Below, one piece after another: positions 24,471 through 33,909 of a DNA stretch of 64,000 bases (its first letter is position 1; every line of letters starts with the position of its first letter). The position numbers and the translations under genes are program-made. Under the pieces are notes generated by a model that saw nothing but the letters and a program-made list of their open reading frames with translations, was not told the DNA's origin and did no database searches. Source of the DNA: Nostoc sp. NIES-4103 (lineage in GTDB: Bacteria; Cyanobacteriota; Cyanobacteriia; Cyanobacteriales; Nostocaceae); NCBI RefSeq assembly GCF_002368335.1, contig NZ_AP018288.1, forward strand, positions 6,828,436 to 6,892,435, read 5' to 3'.

Positions 24471-26477
24471 TTAATAAGACACAGGCACTATTTCCTCTTC
24501 TACATGCGTATCTTTCACCTGAGTATGTTCTGTTACAATTTTGCGGAATAAATCACCATCAATTGTCTCTTCGTCTGCTAACAAATCCACCAAGCGCTCT
24601 AAGGCGATGCGGTTTTCTTGCAACAGTTCTTTTGCCTTGATGTAGCAATTGTTAATAATTTCGCGTACTTGCGAATCTATCTTGGCGGCAATTTCCTCAG
24701 AGTATTCTGATTTACTCATCCAGTCACGCCCTAAAAATACCTCTCCACTTTGATTTTCAAGGGATAGCGGCCCTAATTCAGACATCCCGAATCGTGTCAC
24801 CATCTGCCGTGCCATTCCTGTTACCTGTTGCAAGTCATTACCTGCACCTGTGGTTACTTCCGGCTTGCCAAAAACAATTTCCTCAGCAGCACGACCCCCC
24901 AAAGTGGCAGTAATTCGTGCTTTGAGTTGGGAACGAGAAATTAATCCTTGTTCTTCGTTGGGAGTAAACCAAGTTAGTCCTAGGGCTTGTCCCCGTGGGA
25001 TAAGTGTGACTTTCTGTACAGGGTCATGGTCTTTGAGCAAAGTGCCTATTAAGGCGTGTCCCACTTCATGGTAGGCAATTAAGCGCTTGCTCTTGCTGTC
25101 TACCAAGGCAGTACCTTCCATCCCCGCTACCACTCGATCCACGGCATCATCAATTTCTAGAATGGTGATAGCTTCTTTGCGTCTTCTAGCGGTGAGAATG
25201 GCAGCTTCGTTGAGTAAGTTAGCTAAATCTGCACCAGTGAATCCAGGAGTGCGGCGAGCGATCGCATCTAATGATACGCTAGGGTCAATTTTCTTATTCC
25301 GCGCATGGACTTTGAGAATTTCCAATCGTCCTTTGAGATCCGGTGCATCCACAATCACTTGTCTATCAAAGCGTCCTGGACGCAACAAAGCTGCATCAAG
25401 GACATCTGGGCGGTTGGTAGCAGCAATAATAATAATGCCTGTGTTCCCTTCAAAACCGTCCATTTCCGTAAGCAGTTGGTTGAGGGTTTGCTCTCTTTCG
25501 TCGTTACCGCCACCGATACCAGCACCCCGTTGTCTGCCAACCGCGTCGATTTCATCAATAAATATCAGGCAAGGGGCATTATCTTTGGCTTTTTTAAACA
25601 AATCACGGACGCGGGATGCACCCACACCCACGAACATTTCTACAAATTCTGAACCGGAAATACTAAAGAATGGTACGCCGGCTTCCCCTGCGATCGCTTT
25701 TGCTAATAGAGTTTTACCAGTCCCAGGTGGGCCAATTAGCAATACTCCTTTAGGAATACGTGCGCCTACAGCAGTAAATCTTTCTGGTTGTTTGAGGAAA
25801 GTAACGACTTCTTGCAGTTCTTCTTTTGCTTCTTCAATACCTGCTACATCGTCAAATTTCACACCTGTTTTTGCTTCCATTTGAAAGCGAGCTCTAGATT
25901 TGCCAAAGTTCATCGCTTGGTTAGAAGCATTGGTAGAGCGTCGGAGTAACAATAGCATTAAAGCTACCAATGGCAAAATCCACATCAGGTTGATTAGAAG
26001 CCCAACAGCAGCTCTACTATTAGCAGAGGAAATCTCACCAAAATCAACATTTTTGGCTTTGAGTTTGTTAATCAATTCTGTGTTTTGATTTAAAAGTCTT
26101 ACTTGTAGCGGTGGCGTATCTGGCTTTTGTCCTTTAAGATATACCTTCGCTATCTGTTCGGTTTCGTCTAACTCTACTCTTTTTACTTCCCCATTTTCAG
26201 TTTTTTGGATCAGCTCACCATAACTTAAGGAGTTGCGCTCTGTTTTTTGCTGCGCTAAGACAGGAGTACCTCCAAAAACACCAGGTAATACCATCAAGCT
26301 GGCTGCTAGTACACCAGTCCAAGCCATGCGCTTTGCTGTAGCACCATATTGTAAAACCTTTCTGGTGCGAGCTTCGCCCTTACCATTCCCATTATTTAGT
26401 TGTTCTTGAGGGTAAGAGTGGCAACTTGTCCCTGGATTTTGCTGTTTTATCAATGCTTGTTTTCCCAAATTTTTCAT
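24471..26477 (-). CDS. ftsH: ATP-dependent zinc metalloprotease FtsH
   Basis: 668 residues. An N-terminal hydrophilic extension (~1-50) precedes a hydrophobic segment (52-70); a lumenal/periplasmic domain (~75-155) and a second transmembrane helix (158-178) follow. The AAA+ domain has Walker A GPPGTGKT (249-256), Walker B LIFIDEID and the second region of homology (NRPDVLDAALLRPGRFDRQ). The protease site is HEVGH (470-474), with a downstream Asp in GAGNDLQQ. The sequence most resembles the cyanobacterial FtsH branch that forms hetero-hexamers in photosystem II repair; the paralogue number is not assigned. The start at 26477 is supported by AAGGG eight bases upstream. The ~50-residue leader is longer than usual. 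The HEVGH centre, rather than HEAGH, is normal for this branch. Confidence 0.93.
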   Translation of the reverse strand: MKNLGKQALIKQQNPGTSCHSYPQEQLNNGNGKGEARTRKVLQYGATAKRMAWTGVLAASLMVLPGVFGGTPVLAQQKTERNSLSYGELIQKTENGEVKRVELDETEQIAKVYLKGQKPDTPPLQVRLLNQNTELINKLKAKNVDFGEISSANSRAAVGLLINLMWILPLVALMLLLLRRSTNASNQAMNFGKSRARFQMEAKTGVKFDDVAGIEEAKEELQEVVTFLKQPERFTAVGARIPKGVLLIGPPGTGKTLLAKAIAGEAGVPFFSISGSEFVEMFVGVGASRVRDLFKKAKDNAPCLIFIDEIDAVGRQRGAGIGGGNDEREQTLNQLLTEMDGFEGNTGIIIIAATNRPDVLDAALLRPGRFDRQVIVDAPDLKGRLEILKVHARNKKIDPSVSLDAIARRTPGFTGADLANLLNEAAILTARRRKEAITILEIDDAVDRVVAGMEGTALVDSKSKRLIAYHEVGHALIGTLLKDHDPVQKVTLIPRGQALGLTWFTPNEEQGLISRSQLKARITATLGGRAAEEIVFGKPEVTTGAGNDLQQVTGMARQMVTRFGMSELGPLSLENQSGEVFLGRDWMSKSEYSEEIAAKIDSQVREIINNCYIKAKELLQENRIALERLVDLLADEETIDGDLFRKIVTEHTQVKDTHVEEEIVPVSY

Positions 26478-26860
26478 AATAATTACCCTTTGTCTGTTGG
26501 CATCAACTGAGCGCTGGTTTTATGCCTATTCTTCTAGCAAAAATCCCAATAACTGGAAATCACTGTTTTCTAATCTAGTCTAACTTCTACACAAAATGAT
26601 CCCCCAGTCGTTTTTGCCATCCTGATCAAGGAATGCATAACTGAATCTGTGTTCAAACTGCACATTCTTTGATTAAGACTGTTCAGTAGTCAGTAGTCAG
26701 TAGTGAATAAAAAATAACAAATGACAACTCACACCTGACTTGGATTGTCATTTGACTCTCAGAAGATAAATCGCTATGATAAACATAGTCATAATGACTT
26801 CGACTTTTAAAAACTCAAGTATAGCAGCTAATAATCTAGTTGATAGGTGAATTGTGAATT
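26478..26860. other. Divergent promoter region between ftsH and the FMN reductase
   Basis: 383 bases with no gene. It contains three CAGTAGT units (26687-26703), a CAAATGACAACT segment, and AT-rich DNA before 26861. The ftsH and FMN reductase genes start away from each other, so both promoters lie here. No operator was recognised. Confidence 0.5.
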
Positions 26861-27406
26861 ATGGTAAAAATTATCGGCATTGGTGGTAGTTTAAGAACCA
26901 ACTCCTATACCCAGCTGGCATTGCAAGTAGCAGCACAACGGGTAGAAGCTTTAGGAGCAGAAGTAGAAATCTTAGATTTACGACAGTTGCAGTTACCATT
27001 TTGTGATGGTGGAAAAGAGTATCCAGAATACCCAGATGTTCAGCGTTTACGCGATACAGTTCGCAACGCCGATGGTTTAATTTTGGCAACACCCGAATAT
27101 CATGGTAGCGTCAGTGGTGTTATCAAAAATGCCCTTGATTTGATGAGTTTTGACGAACTGTCCGATAAAGTCACTGGACTAATTAGCGTGTTGGGAGGGC
27201 AATCTAATAGTAATGCTCTCAATGACCTCCGGCTGATTATGCGGTGGGTTCATGGTTGGGTAATTCCCGAACAAATTGCTATTGGTCAAGCTTGGGGTGC
27301 TTTTAGCCCTGAAGGCAAATTGCTAGATGAGAAACTCTCCCAAAGGTTTGATGGTTTTGCTCAAAGTTTAGTTGACAACACGCGCAAACTACGAGGGGTT
27401 AATTAA
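26861..27406 (+). CDS. NADPH-dependent FMN reductase family protein
   Basis: 181 residues of the flavodoxin-like NADPH:FMN/quinone reductase family. The phosphate-binding loop is GIGGSLRTNSYT (residues ~6-17), and the flavin-contact motif is TPEYHGSVSGVIKNALD (~76-92), both nearly canonical. Members (ChrR, azoreductase or ArsH-like) reduce quinones, chromate or azo dyes with two electrons and protect against oxidative stress. It is a single gene, divergent from ftsH; a shared stress response is possible but not shown. Confidence 0.88.
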   Translation: MVKIIGIGGSLRTNSYTQLALQVAAQRVEALGAEVEILDLRQLQLPFCDGGKEYPEYPDVQRLRDTVRNADGLILATPEYHGSVSGVIKNALDLMSFDELSDKVTGLISVLGGQSNSNALNDLRLIMRWVHGWVIPEQIAIGQAWGAFSPEGKLLDEKLSQRFDGFAQSLVDNTRKLRGVN

Positions 27407-27420
27407 CCTCAGTTCGGGTT

Positions 27421-27680
27421 AAGAAGATTTTATCGAACCACCCTCCGGGTGACGCTCCTTCGTCGCTACCGCTGACGCTCGAAGACTCGCGCTTCGCTGC
27501 GCTAACGCTAACGCCAGTTCCCCATCTGGCAACAAGCCCTTCGGGTTCGGCAGTCCCCCAGACGCTCGTTCGCCTTTGGCGTCTCCCCTTGGGAGAAGAC
27601 TCGCGCTTCGCTGCGCTAACGCCGGGAACCGCTCCTGTCGGGGGCTGCCTCACCAAGACGGGGACTGGACTCACAGAGGC
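27421..27680. repeat. GC-rich mosaic repeat island
   Basis: This spacer (part of 27407-27857) is strikingly GC-rich against AT-rich surroundings. A 28-base unit (GAAGACTCGCGCTTCGCTGC followed by GCTAACGC) occurs exactly at 27481-27508 and 27595-27622. The module CCCTTCGGGTTCG at about 27538 also occurs at about 29302. Open frames here are artefacts of low stop-codon frequency. The remainder to 27857 is ordinary AT-rich spacer with a short GGGAGTA repeat. Confidence 0.75.
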
Positions 27681-27857
27681 ACAGAGATCACAGAGTTATG
27701 AGAGTTTGAGAGATATTTTGCGTCAGTTTTAGGAGTTTCAGCCAACGATAGAATCATGGTTTGGGCTTATCCCGAACTCAGGTTAATTAGGGAGTAGGGA
27801 GTAGGGACAGTTTTATTTCTATTAACCCTACTGCCCACTCACTACTCACCACTCCCC

Positions 27858-28970
27858 TCAATGGTGGTGGTGATGATGTCCGGCTAATTGCGGATTAATT
27901 GTGGCTGCTTGCTCGTTTTTCAACTCAGCAATATGAGCATTTGCCCACTGGGCCGCCATCGCTAAAAACTCTGGATGGTCGTTAACACAAGCCATTTGCA
28001 CGTAGTCTACATCAGGATGCTTCTTCTCTAAAGCATGGATGATGTGGTGTACGTCCAATAAGGTTTCGTGGTTTTCTGTTGCGAAGCCAATTGGCATAAA
28101 CAGCACAACTTTTGCACCCAATTGAATTAGGTTATTGGCAGCTTGCTCAGCGTTTGGTAATGTCCATTCAATTAAGGGTGTGTCGTGGTTCAGCCAACCC
28201 ACTGAAATTAAAGGATAGCGATTAATCAATTTATCGCGTACCAAGTCGTACAGTGCTTGACTTTCGGTAATCCCAGAGGTGAAACCTTTAGCTTTGTGAG
28301 GACAACCGTGATTCATTAACACAATGCCAATTTGAGAAGGTAAGTAAGCTGCTGCTAAGTCAGCGTTAATTTTCTCCTCAACCAGATGAGCCATCAAATC
28401 GATGTAGGCTGGTTCATTGTAAAAAGAGGGAATGTAACGTTGTGCTTTTACCCAATGTTCCTCGCCATCAGCCATTTCGGCTAAAGCGTTGTTAACTTGC
28501 TCGATCGCAATCCCGCTAGTAAATATAGAATCAACCACCAGCAGTGGGTAAATTAGCAGTTTCTCAAAGCCTTGGCTATGGATTTCTGCCAAAACCTGTT
28601 TAGGTAAAAAAGGAGCGCAGAAGTTAAAAGCTTTAAAAACTTGGACACTATCACCCCACTTTGCTTGCAACTCTTTTTCAATACCAGCGCGTTGCTTTTC
28701 AAAGATAGCGTTGTGTGGGGAGATAAAATCGTGGTGTTGGTGTCCCCATTCGTGGCGGTCAAATAATGCCAATAATCTAGCTAAAGGTGGATAAATCCAA
28801 GTTGGCACTGGTGCAAATTTTGCTGTCAGTAGATTTAAAGCTTGTTCATTATAGTTAGCGAAATCTTCGTAGCTTTCGACTTCGCCGTAGCCCATGAGCA
28901 AAACGGCTACACGGTCTTGTCCTGATAGATGCTCGTGGGTGGCGTGCAGTTTTTCCGGCGTGGCTACCAC
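27858..28970 (-). CDS. Ferrochelatase-family protein with a natural C-terminal His6 tail
   Basis: 370 residues. The C-terminal half matches the ferrochelatase fold: VLMNHGCPHKAKGF corresponds to the HGxP metal-ligand region, and PIGFATENHETLLDVHH to the GFxxxHxETLxE active-site region. The usual cyanobacterial HemH carries a C-terminal chlorophyll-binding-like helix; this protein lacks it and instead ends AGHHHHHH, encoded by CAT CAT CAC CAC CAC CAT before TGA. Further His clusters occur near the N-terminus (HATHEHL) and at EWGHQHHDF. It may insert or store a divalent metal; which tetrapyrrole it uses, if any, is unclear. It lies alone, with repeat-rich DNA on both sides. I give no symbol because it may not be the housekeeping HemH. 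Confidence 0.8.
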   Translation of the reverse strand: MVATPEKLHATHEHLSGQDRVAVLLMGYGEVESYEDFANYNEQALNLLTAKFAPVPTWIYPPLARLLALFDRHEWGHQHHDFISPHNAIFEKQRAGIEKELQAKWGDSVQVFKAFNFCAPFLPKQVLAEIHSQGFEKLLIYPLLVVDSIFTSGIAIEQVNNALAEMADGEEHWVKAQRYIPSFYNEPAYIDLMAHLVEEKINADLAAAYLPSQIGIVLMNHGCPHKAKGFTSGITESQALYDLVRDKLINRYPLISVGWLNHDTPLIEWTLPNAEQAANNLIQLGAKVVLFMPIGFATENHETLLDVHHIIHALEKKHPDVDYVQMACVNDHPEFLAMAAQWANAHIAELKNEQAATINPQLAGHHHHHH

Positions 28971-29438
28971 AATAAATTCCTCAATATAACCTGAGTAGAG
29001 AGCAAAACGAGCCAGGGAATAGCTTGACTTTTCGCTTTACTCGTAATCTATTATCCTATCCGGGGGGATAGGATAACCATAAAAGTAACAAGAATATACC
29101 AAAAGGCTGACTACGGTTATTACTACATACCGAGTAGTGAAAAAGAGTTTATTCAGTATCTTGGGGACTGGGGACTGGGGACTGGGGACTGGGGACTGGG
29201 GACTGGGGACTGGGGACTGGGGACTGGGGGGATGAGGGGGATGAGGGGGATGAGGGAGTGAGGGAGAAATAACTAATAACCATTCCCAATTCCCAATTCC
29301 CCTTCGGGTTCGCCAGTCGCTCATGGGGGAGACCCCCAAGACCGCGCTGGCTCACCAATTCCCAATTCCCAATTCCCAATTCCCAATTCCCAATTCCCAA
29401 TTCCCAATTCCCAATTCCCAATGCCCAATTCCCAACGA
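28971..29438. repeat. Repeat cluster: GGGGACT, GATGAGGGG and CCCAATT arrays
   Basis: Adjacent arrays lie at 29162-29229 (about nine GGGGACT units), 29229-29258 (GATGAGGGG units) and, around a GC-rich module at ~29299-29352 (CCCTTCGGGTTCG), 29283-29299 plus 29354-29432 (CCCAATT units). Open frames in these stretches are repeat artefacts (for example PSPQSPVPSPQ). The cluster runs directly up to the start of the next gene. Confidence 0.85.
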
Positions 29439-29993
29439 ATGACTGTAATTATCTGCCCTGGAATTCATGAGCCAGCTTTAACAGAAAGCTTCATATCAGG
29501 GTGGAGTTCACTTGATCAAAAAACAGTGGATATTCTAGTGTTTCCTGCTGAAGGATTATTGGCTTTATCATCACTTCATATTTTGCAGTTTTTGCGCGAT
29601 CGCCTGGGCAATCACCTAGAAACGCCAATCGTGTTCATTGGCTTTAGTGCTGGTGTCGTGGGGGCGATAACTGCGGCTTGGCAGTGGCAGCTATTAGGTG
29701 GTCAGATTAAAGCGTTTATTGCTATAGATGGATGGGGAGTGCCCTTATTGGGTAACTTTCCCATTCATCGTATGAGCCATGATTATTTTACTCATTGGAG
29801 TTCAGGGTTGCTGGGTAAGGGGGATAATAACTTTTACGCAGAACCATCAGTTGACCATTTAACCATGTGGCGATCGCCCCAAACAGTTCAAGGCTGGTGG
29901 GTAGATCCATCAGTTGAGGCTTCTTCTAAGCAAGTTCGCCTCACAGCAGCTGAATTTTTACATTCGCTCTTTAAACTCTATGAGGAAAAATAG
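29439..29993 (+). CDS. Alpha/beta-fold hydrolase-like protein, unknown function
   Basis: 184 residues from the ATG at 29439 (MTVIICPGIHEP). An upstream in-frame ATG at 29421 lies inside the STRR array and would add MPNSQR, which is repeat-encoded. The sequence has the layout of a small alpha/beta hydrolase: an oxyanion-like N-terminal CPGIHEP, a nucleophile elbow GFSAGVVG (Ser ~68), and possible acid/His residues in AIDGWG and the VDHLTMW stretch. I do not recognise a named family. No clear Shine-Dalgarno site is present, because the repeat occupies that position. Confidence 0.7.
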   Translation: MTVIICPGIHEPALTESFISGWSSLDQKTVDILVFPAEGLLALSSLHILQFLRDRLGNHLETPIVFIGFSAGVVGAITAAWQWQLLGGQIKAFIAIDGWGVPLLGNFPIHRMSHDYFTHWSSGLLGKGDNNFYAEPSVDHLTMWRSPQTVQGWWVDPSVEASSKQVRLTAAEFLHSLFKLYEEK

Positions 29994-30244
29994 TCCGGAA
30001 AACCGAATATGTCAACAGGAGTGAGAAATAGGGGGGTTTTTACTGTGGGGCTAGGAGGTAATGAGTGATAGGGTGAGATTTTCCCTACCTACTCATACCA
30101 AAGTTGGAATAGTTAATATTATTTGAGATTCCTGTAACAGCCTTACTGTCAAGACTGTTAATACCAAATCCCAATTTCTATCACTTACTTGCTCCCCTTG
30201 CCCTTTGATTTCCATCTACCTTAGTCATTATTCTTAAACACCTA

Positions 30245-31507
30245 ATGTTTCCAACTGAACCTGCTGCTGTAAATAATGGGTTTGGCGCACTGCTAAAAAA
30301 CCGTGGTTTCATGCTCCTGTGGATTGGGCAATTAGTCTCCCAGTTAGCAGATAAGGTTTTCTTCGTTTTGATGATTGCCTTACTAGAGTTTTATCCACCA
30401 CCTCCAGGTTTAGCAGAAAACTCAATGTACTCAACTTTGATGGTGGTGTTTACAGTGCCGGCGGTTTTGTTCGGTTCTGCTGGTGGTATCTTTGTTGACC
30501 GATTGCCGAAAAAGGTGATTATGATCGGTTCGGATGTCGTCCGTGGACTATTGACGCTACTGATTCCGCTTTTACCACGAGAGTTCTTGATTCTGTTGGT
30601 TATCACTTTTGCTATTTCCACAGTGACGCAGTTTTTTGCACCAGCTGAACAAGCAGCGATTCCCCTATTAGTGCGGCGGGAGAATTTATTAGCAGCTAAT
30701 GCCTTATTTAGCAGCACAATGATGGGAGCGTTGATAGTTGGCTTTGCAGTGGGAGAACCATTGTTGAGTTTAGCGAAAAGCTTTCTGGGAGAACAGTACG
30801 GTCAGGAAATTATAGTTAGTGCATTATATTTGGCATCAAGCGTGATTATGGTGCCGATTAAATTTAAAGAATATAAACCTCTTAAAGAAGATCAACAATC
30901 AAATCATCCTTGGGCTGAATTTACCCAGAGTCTACGCTATCTCAAGAAAAACCGTTTAGTACTAAATGCCATGCTGCAACTGACAACTTTGTATTGTGTG
31001 TTTGCAGCCTTAACAGTGCTGGCGATTCAATTAGCACAAGAGTTTGGTTTAAAAGAAAAACAGTTCGGCTTTTTCTTGGCAGCAGCAGGTGTAGGTATGG
31101 TGCTTGGTGCAGGAATTTTAGGTCATTGGGGTGATAAATTTCATCACAAACCTTTACCTTTAATGGGATTTTTGATGATGGCGCTAGTGTTGGGAGTGTT
31201 CACTTTTACCCACAACTTAGCGTTAGCCTTGGGACTTTGTGCATTGTTGGGTTTAGGTGCTTCTTTCATTGGTGTGCCTATGCAAACTTTAATTCAGCAG
31301 CAAACCCCGCCTAACATGCATGGTAAAGTATTTGGCTTTCAAAATCATGCTGTTAACATTGCCCTTTCGGCACCACTGGCAATCATTGGGCCATTAACTG
31401 ATAAGCTAGGCTTGCGAAATGTATTGGTGGGAATGAGTATTGTAGTGGTGATTGTCGGTGTTTGGGCCTGGCAAAATACTCGTAGAGTGCTACAAGATGT
31501 AATATAA
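30245..31507 (+). CDS. MFS transporter (MFS_3/enterobactin-exporter type)
   Basis: 420 residues with about 12 membrane segments. The start MFPTEPAAVNNGFGALLKNRGFMLLWIG and the motif-A-like loop GGIFVDRLPKKVIM fit the MFS_3 group, which includes siderophore and macrolide exporters. The later half contains GILGHWGDKFHHK, a second motif-A-like loop. There is no siderophore biosynthesis gene in the window, so the cargo is unknown. The gene follows a 250-base spacer, and the ilvB gene follows in the same direction after about 190 bases. Confidence 0.85.
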   Translation: MFPTEPAAVNNGFGALLKNRGFMLLWIGQLVSQLADKVFFVLMIALLEFYPPPPGLAENSMYSTLMVVFTVPAVLFGSAGGIFVDRLPKKVIMIGSDVVRGLLTLLIPLLPREFLILLVITFAISTVTQFFAPAEQAAIPLLVRRENLLAANALFSSTMMGALIVGFAVGEPLLSLAKSFLGEQYGQEIIVSALYLASSVIMVPIKFKEYKPLKEDQQSNHPWAEFTQSLRYLKKNRLVLNAMLQLTTLYCVFAALTVLAIQLAQEFGLKEKQFGFFLAAAGVGMVLGAGILGHWGDKFHHKPLPLMGFLMMALVLGVFTFTHNLALALGLCALLGLGASFIGVPMQTLIQQQTPPNMHGKVFGFQNHAVNIALSAPLAIIGPLTDKLGLRNVLVGMSIVVVIVGVWAWQNTRRVLQDVI

Positions 31508-31696
31508 TTAAAGACCAGAGGCAGCAGGCAGATTGTGACCAATTTTGATTAAAGGTTGCACTGATAGCAAGAGCCTGAAACCCAACAATTACAAATTACT
31601 AATTAAAAAATCAGAAATTGATTTAAGTTTTACATTAAAATGAAATCTTAAATACAGACTTTCAGCGTTAACTTAGCTATCCTCCGAGGTTTGACT

Positions 31697-33637
31697 GTGA
31701 CCGTGCGCTTGCCTTCCTCAATCAGCATCCCACAAACCGAGAATGACAATGGTACTGGCGACAACGCTCTTAACCAGAGCAACGCCGTACTTGCCCAGTC
31801 TGCCACTTCTGTACCAGTTGCCACACCTAAGCGTGCAACTGGTGGTTTTGCTCTGCTAGACAGTCTTTTGCGCCACGGGGTCGAATATATTTTTGGTTAT
31901 CCTGGCGGGGCAATCCTACCAATTTACGATGACCTATACAAGGTGGAAGCAACTGGAGCAATTAAGCACATCTTGGTAAGGCATGAACAAGGTGCAGCCC
32001 ACGCCGCTGATGGTTATGCCCGCGCCACAGGAAAGGTAGGAGTATGCTTTGGTACTTCTGGCCCTGGGGCAACTAATTTGGTGACAGGTATCGCTACAGC
32101 CTACATGGATTCGATTCCGATGATTATAGTCACCGGACAAGTACCTCGGAAAATGATTGGTACAGATGCGTTCCAAGAAACCGATATTTATGGAATTACG
32201 CTACCAATAGTCAAGCATTCCTATGTGGTGCGCGATCCGGCTGATATGGCACGGATTGTTGCAGAAGCGTTCCACATCGCTAGTACTGGGCGTCCAGGCC
32301 CTGTTTTGATCGATGTTCCCAAAGATGTGGCTTTTGAAGAATTTGACTACACGCCTGTGGAACCAGGTTCAGTCAAGTTACATGGATATCGCCCCACAGT
32401 TAAGGGAAATCCCCGGCAAATTAATGCAGCCATCAAGTTAATCCGGGAAAGCCGCCGTCCATTGCTGTATGTGGGTGGAGGTGCGATCGCTGCTAATGCC
32501 CACCAAGAAGTTAAAGACCTAGCTGAATTATTCAATATCCCCGTCACCACAACGTTGATGGGTATCGGTGCATTTGATGAACATCATCCCCTGTCATTGG
32601 GAATGTTAGGAATGCATGGCACCGCCTACGCTAACTTTGCCGTTACCGATTGTGACTTGCTGATTTGCGTCGGTGCGAGATTCGACGATCGCGTCACCGG
32701 GAAATTAGACGAATTCGCCTCCCATGCGAAAGTCATTCACATCGACATCGACCCCGCTGAAGTTGGTAAAAACCGCGTTCCCGAAGTTCCCATTGTCGGT
32801 GATGTGCGGCATGTGTTAACTGACTTGTTGCGTCGCTGCAAGCAATTAGGCATCAAGAATACACCCAAACAAACCCAAGAGTGGTTGAATTTAGTTACCC
32901 GCTGGCGAGAAGAATATCCATTGGTGGTGCCTCAACATCCTGATAGCATCTCGCCCCAAGAAGTAATTGTAGAAATTGGTCGCCAAGCACCCCACGCTTT
33001 CTACACCACAGATGTCGGACAACATCAAATGTGGTCTGCACAGTTCCTCAAGAACGGGCCAAGGCGCTGGATTTCTAGTGCAGGTTTGGGAACGATGGGT
33101 TTTGGTTTGCCTGCCGCTATGGGTGCAAAAGTGGCATTTCCTGATGAAGAAGTCATCTGTATCAGCGGTGATGCCAGCTTCCAAATGTGTTTGCAGGAAC
33201 TGGGTACTATATCACAGTATGGTATTAATGTCAAGACTGTGATTATTAATAACGGCTGGCAGGGCATGGTACGCCAGTGGCAGCAAGCTTTTCACGGCGA
33301 GCGCTACTCATGCTCGAATATGGAAGTAGGAATGCCAGACATTGAGTTATTGGCAAAAGCCTATGGAATTAAGGGCATGGTAATTAGCGATCGCGCCCAG
33401 TTAAAAGATGCGATCGCCGAAATGCTGGCACATCAAGGCCCGGTAATTGTGGATGTCCGCGTCACCAGAGACGAAAACTGCTATCCAATGGTAGCCCCAG
33501 GCAAGAGCAACGCTCAAATGGTCGGCTTACCCAAGCAAGCACCAAAGACTGCTACAGAACCAGTGTATTGCAGCCATTGTGGTACAAGCAATCAACCCAG
33601 CCATAACTTCTGTTCGGAATGTGGCACGAAGTTGTAA
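31697..33637 (+). CDS. ilvB: Acetolactate synthase large subunit with C-terminal zinc ribbon
   Basis: About 646 residues. Started at GTG 31697, which has CGAGG about eight bases upstream; an in-frame TTG at 31691 is the alternative. The TPP-enzyme layout is complete: the catalytic Glu in RHEQGAAHAADGYARATGK, the central FAD-binding domain, and the C-terminal TPP/Mg2+ motif GDASFQMCLQELGT ... NNGWQGMV. It makes 2-acetolactate for valine and leucine, and acetohydroxybutyrate for isoleucine. Beyond the normal end the chain carries YCSHCGTSNQPSHNFCSECG, a CxxC-x10-CxxC zinc ribbon in the last 22 residues (numbering from TTG: Cys627, 630, 641, 644). The N-terminal ~45 residues are a polar, low-conservation extension. 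The regulatory small subunit is not in the window. Confidence 0.93.
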   Translation: MTVRLPSSISIPQTENDNGTGDNALNQSNAVLAQSATSVPVATPKRATGGFALLDSLLRHGVEYIFGYPGGAILPIYDDLYKVEATGAIKHILVRHEQGAAHAADGYARATGKVGVCFGTSGPGATNLVTGIATAYMDSIPMIIVTGQVPRKMIGTDAFQETDIYGITLPIVKHSYVVRDPADMARIVAEAFHIASTGRPGPVLIDVPKDVAFEEFDYTPVEPGSVKLHGYRPTVKGNPRQINAAIKLIRESRRPLLYVGGGAIAANAHQEVKDLAELFNIPVTTTLMGIGAFDEHHPLSLGMLGMHGTAYANFAVTDCDLLICVGARFDDRVTGKLDEFASHAKVIHIDIDPAEVGKNRVPEVPIVGDVRHVLTDLLRRCKQLGIKNTPKQTQEWLNLVTRWREEYPLVVPQHPDSISPQEVIVEIGRQAPHAFYTTDVGQHQMWSAQFLKNGPRRWISSAGLGTMGFGLPAAMGAKVAFPDEEVICISGDASFQMCLQELGTISQYGINVKTVIINNGWQGMVRQWQQAFHGERYSCSNMEVGMPDIELLAKAYGIKGMVISDRAQLKDAIAEMLAHQGPVIVDVRVTRDENCYPMVAPGKSNAQMVGLPKQAPKTATEPVYCSHCGTSNQPSHNFCSECGTKL

Positions 33638-33748
33638 GTATAGCTGGGGACTGGGGACTGGGGACTGGGGACTGGGTAAAAAGTCTTTTTGTGTCTAGGT
33701 TTTGTTAAACCCTGTCTTTAAGGATGGGGTCTTAAACGTTATTTCAAC

Positions 33749-33775
33749 GCAGGGGAGTATATCCTCTGCTTTTTT
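33749..33775 (+). terminator. Rho-independent terminator after ilvB
   Basis: GCAGGGGAGTATATCCTCTGC followed by TTTTTT: an eight-pair stem with one G-U pair. It lies 112 bases after the ilvB stop. It is directly followed by a 12-base-arm AT palindrome (TTTTTGTATAAA, spacer AAA, TTTATACAAAAA) at 33771-33797. Confidence 0.75.
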
Positions 33776-33909
33776 GTATAAAAAATTTATACAAAAAGTA
33801 CCAAAGCTTGAGAATTTACGGATTCTTTTGGGAAAGCTAAACCATAAGAAGCAGTGGAAACCGTGAAGAATTGCTTTCTAAACCATAAAAATACTTTTGC
33901 AGGATAATT

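Noticed and set aside
25087..25884. A 265-residue plus-strand frame opposite ftsH
   Set aside because: Lies entirely antisense to the strongly conserved FtsH AAA+ domain; it is a codon-bias shadow.
27399..27674. A 91-residue open frame in the GC-rich island
   Set aside because: Encoded by duplicated GC-rich repeat modules; the peptide contains internal repeats and has no family resemblance.
29037..29421. Proline/serine-rich and tryptophan/glycine-rich open frames on the minus strand
   Set aside because: They are translations of STRR arrays (PSPQSPV and GIGNWEL periods) with no start context.
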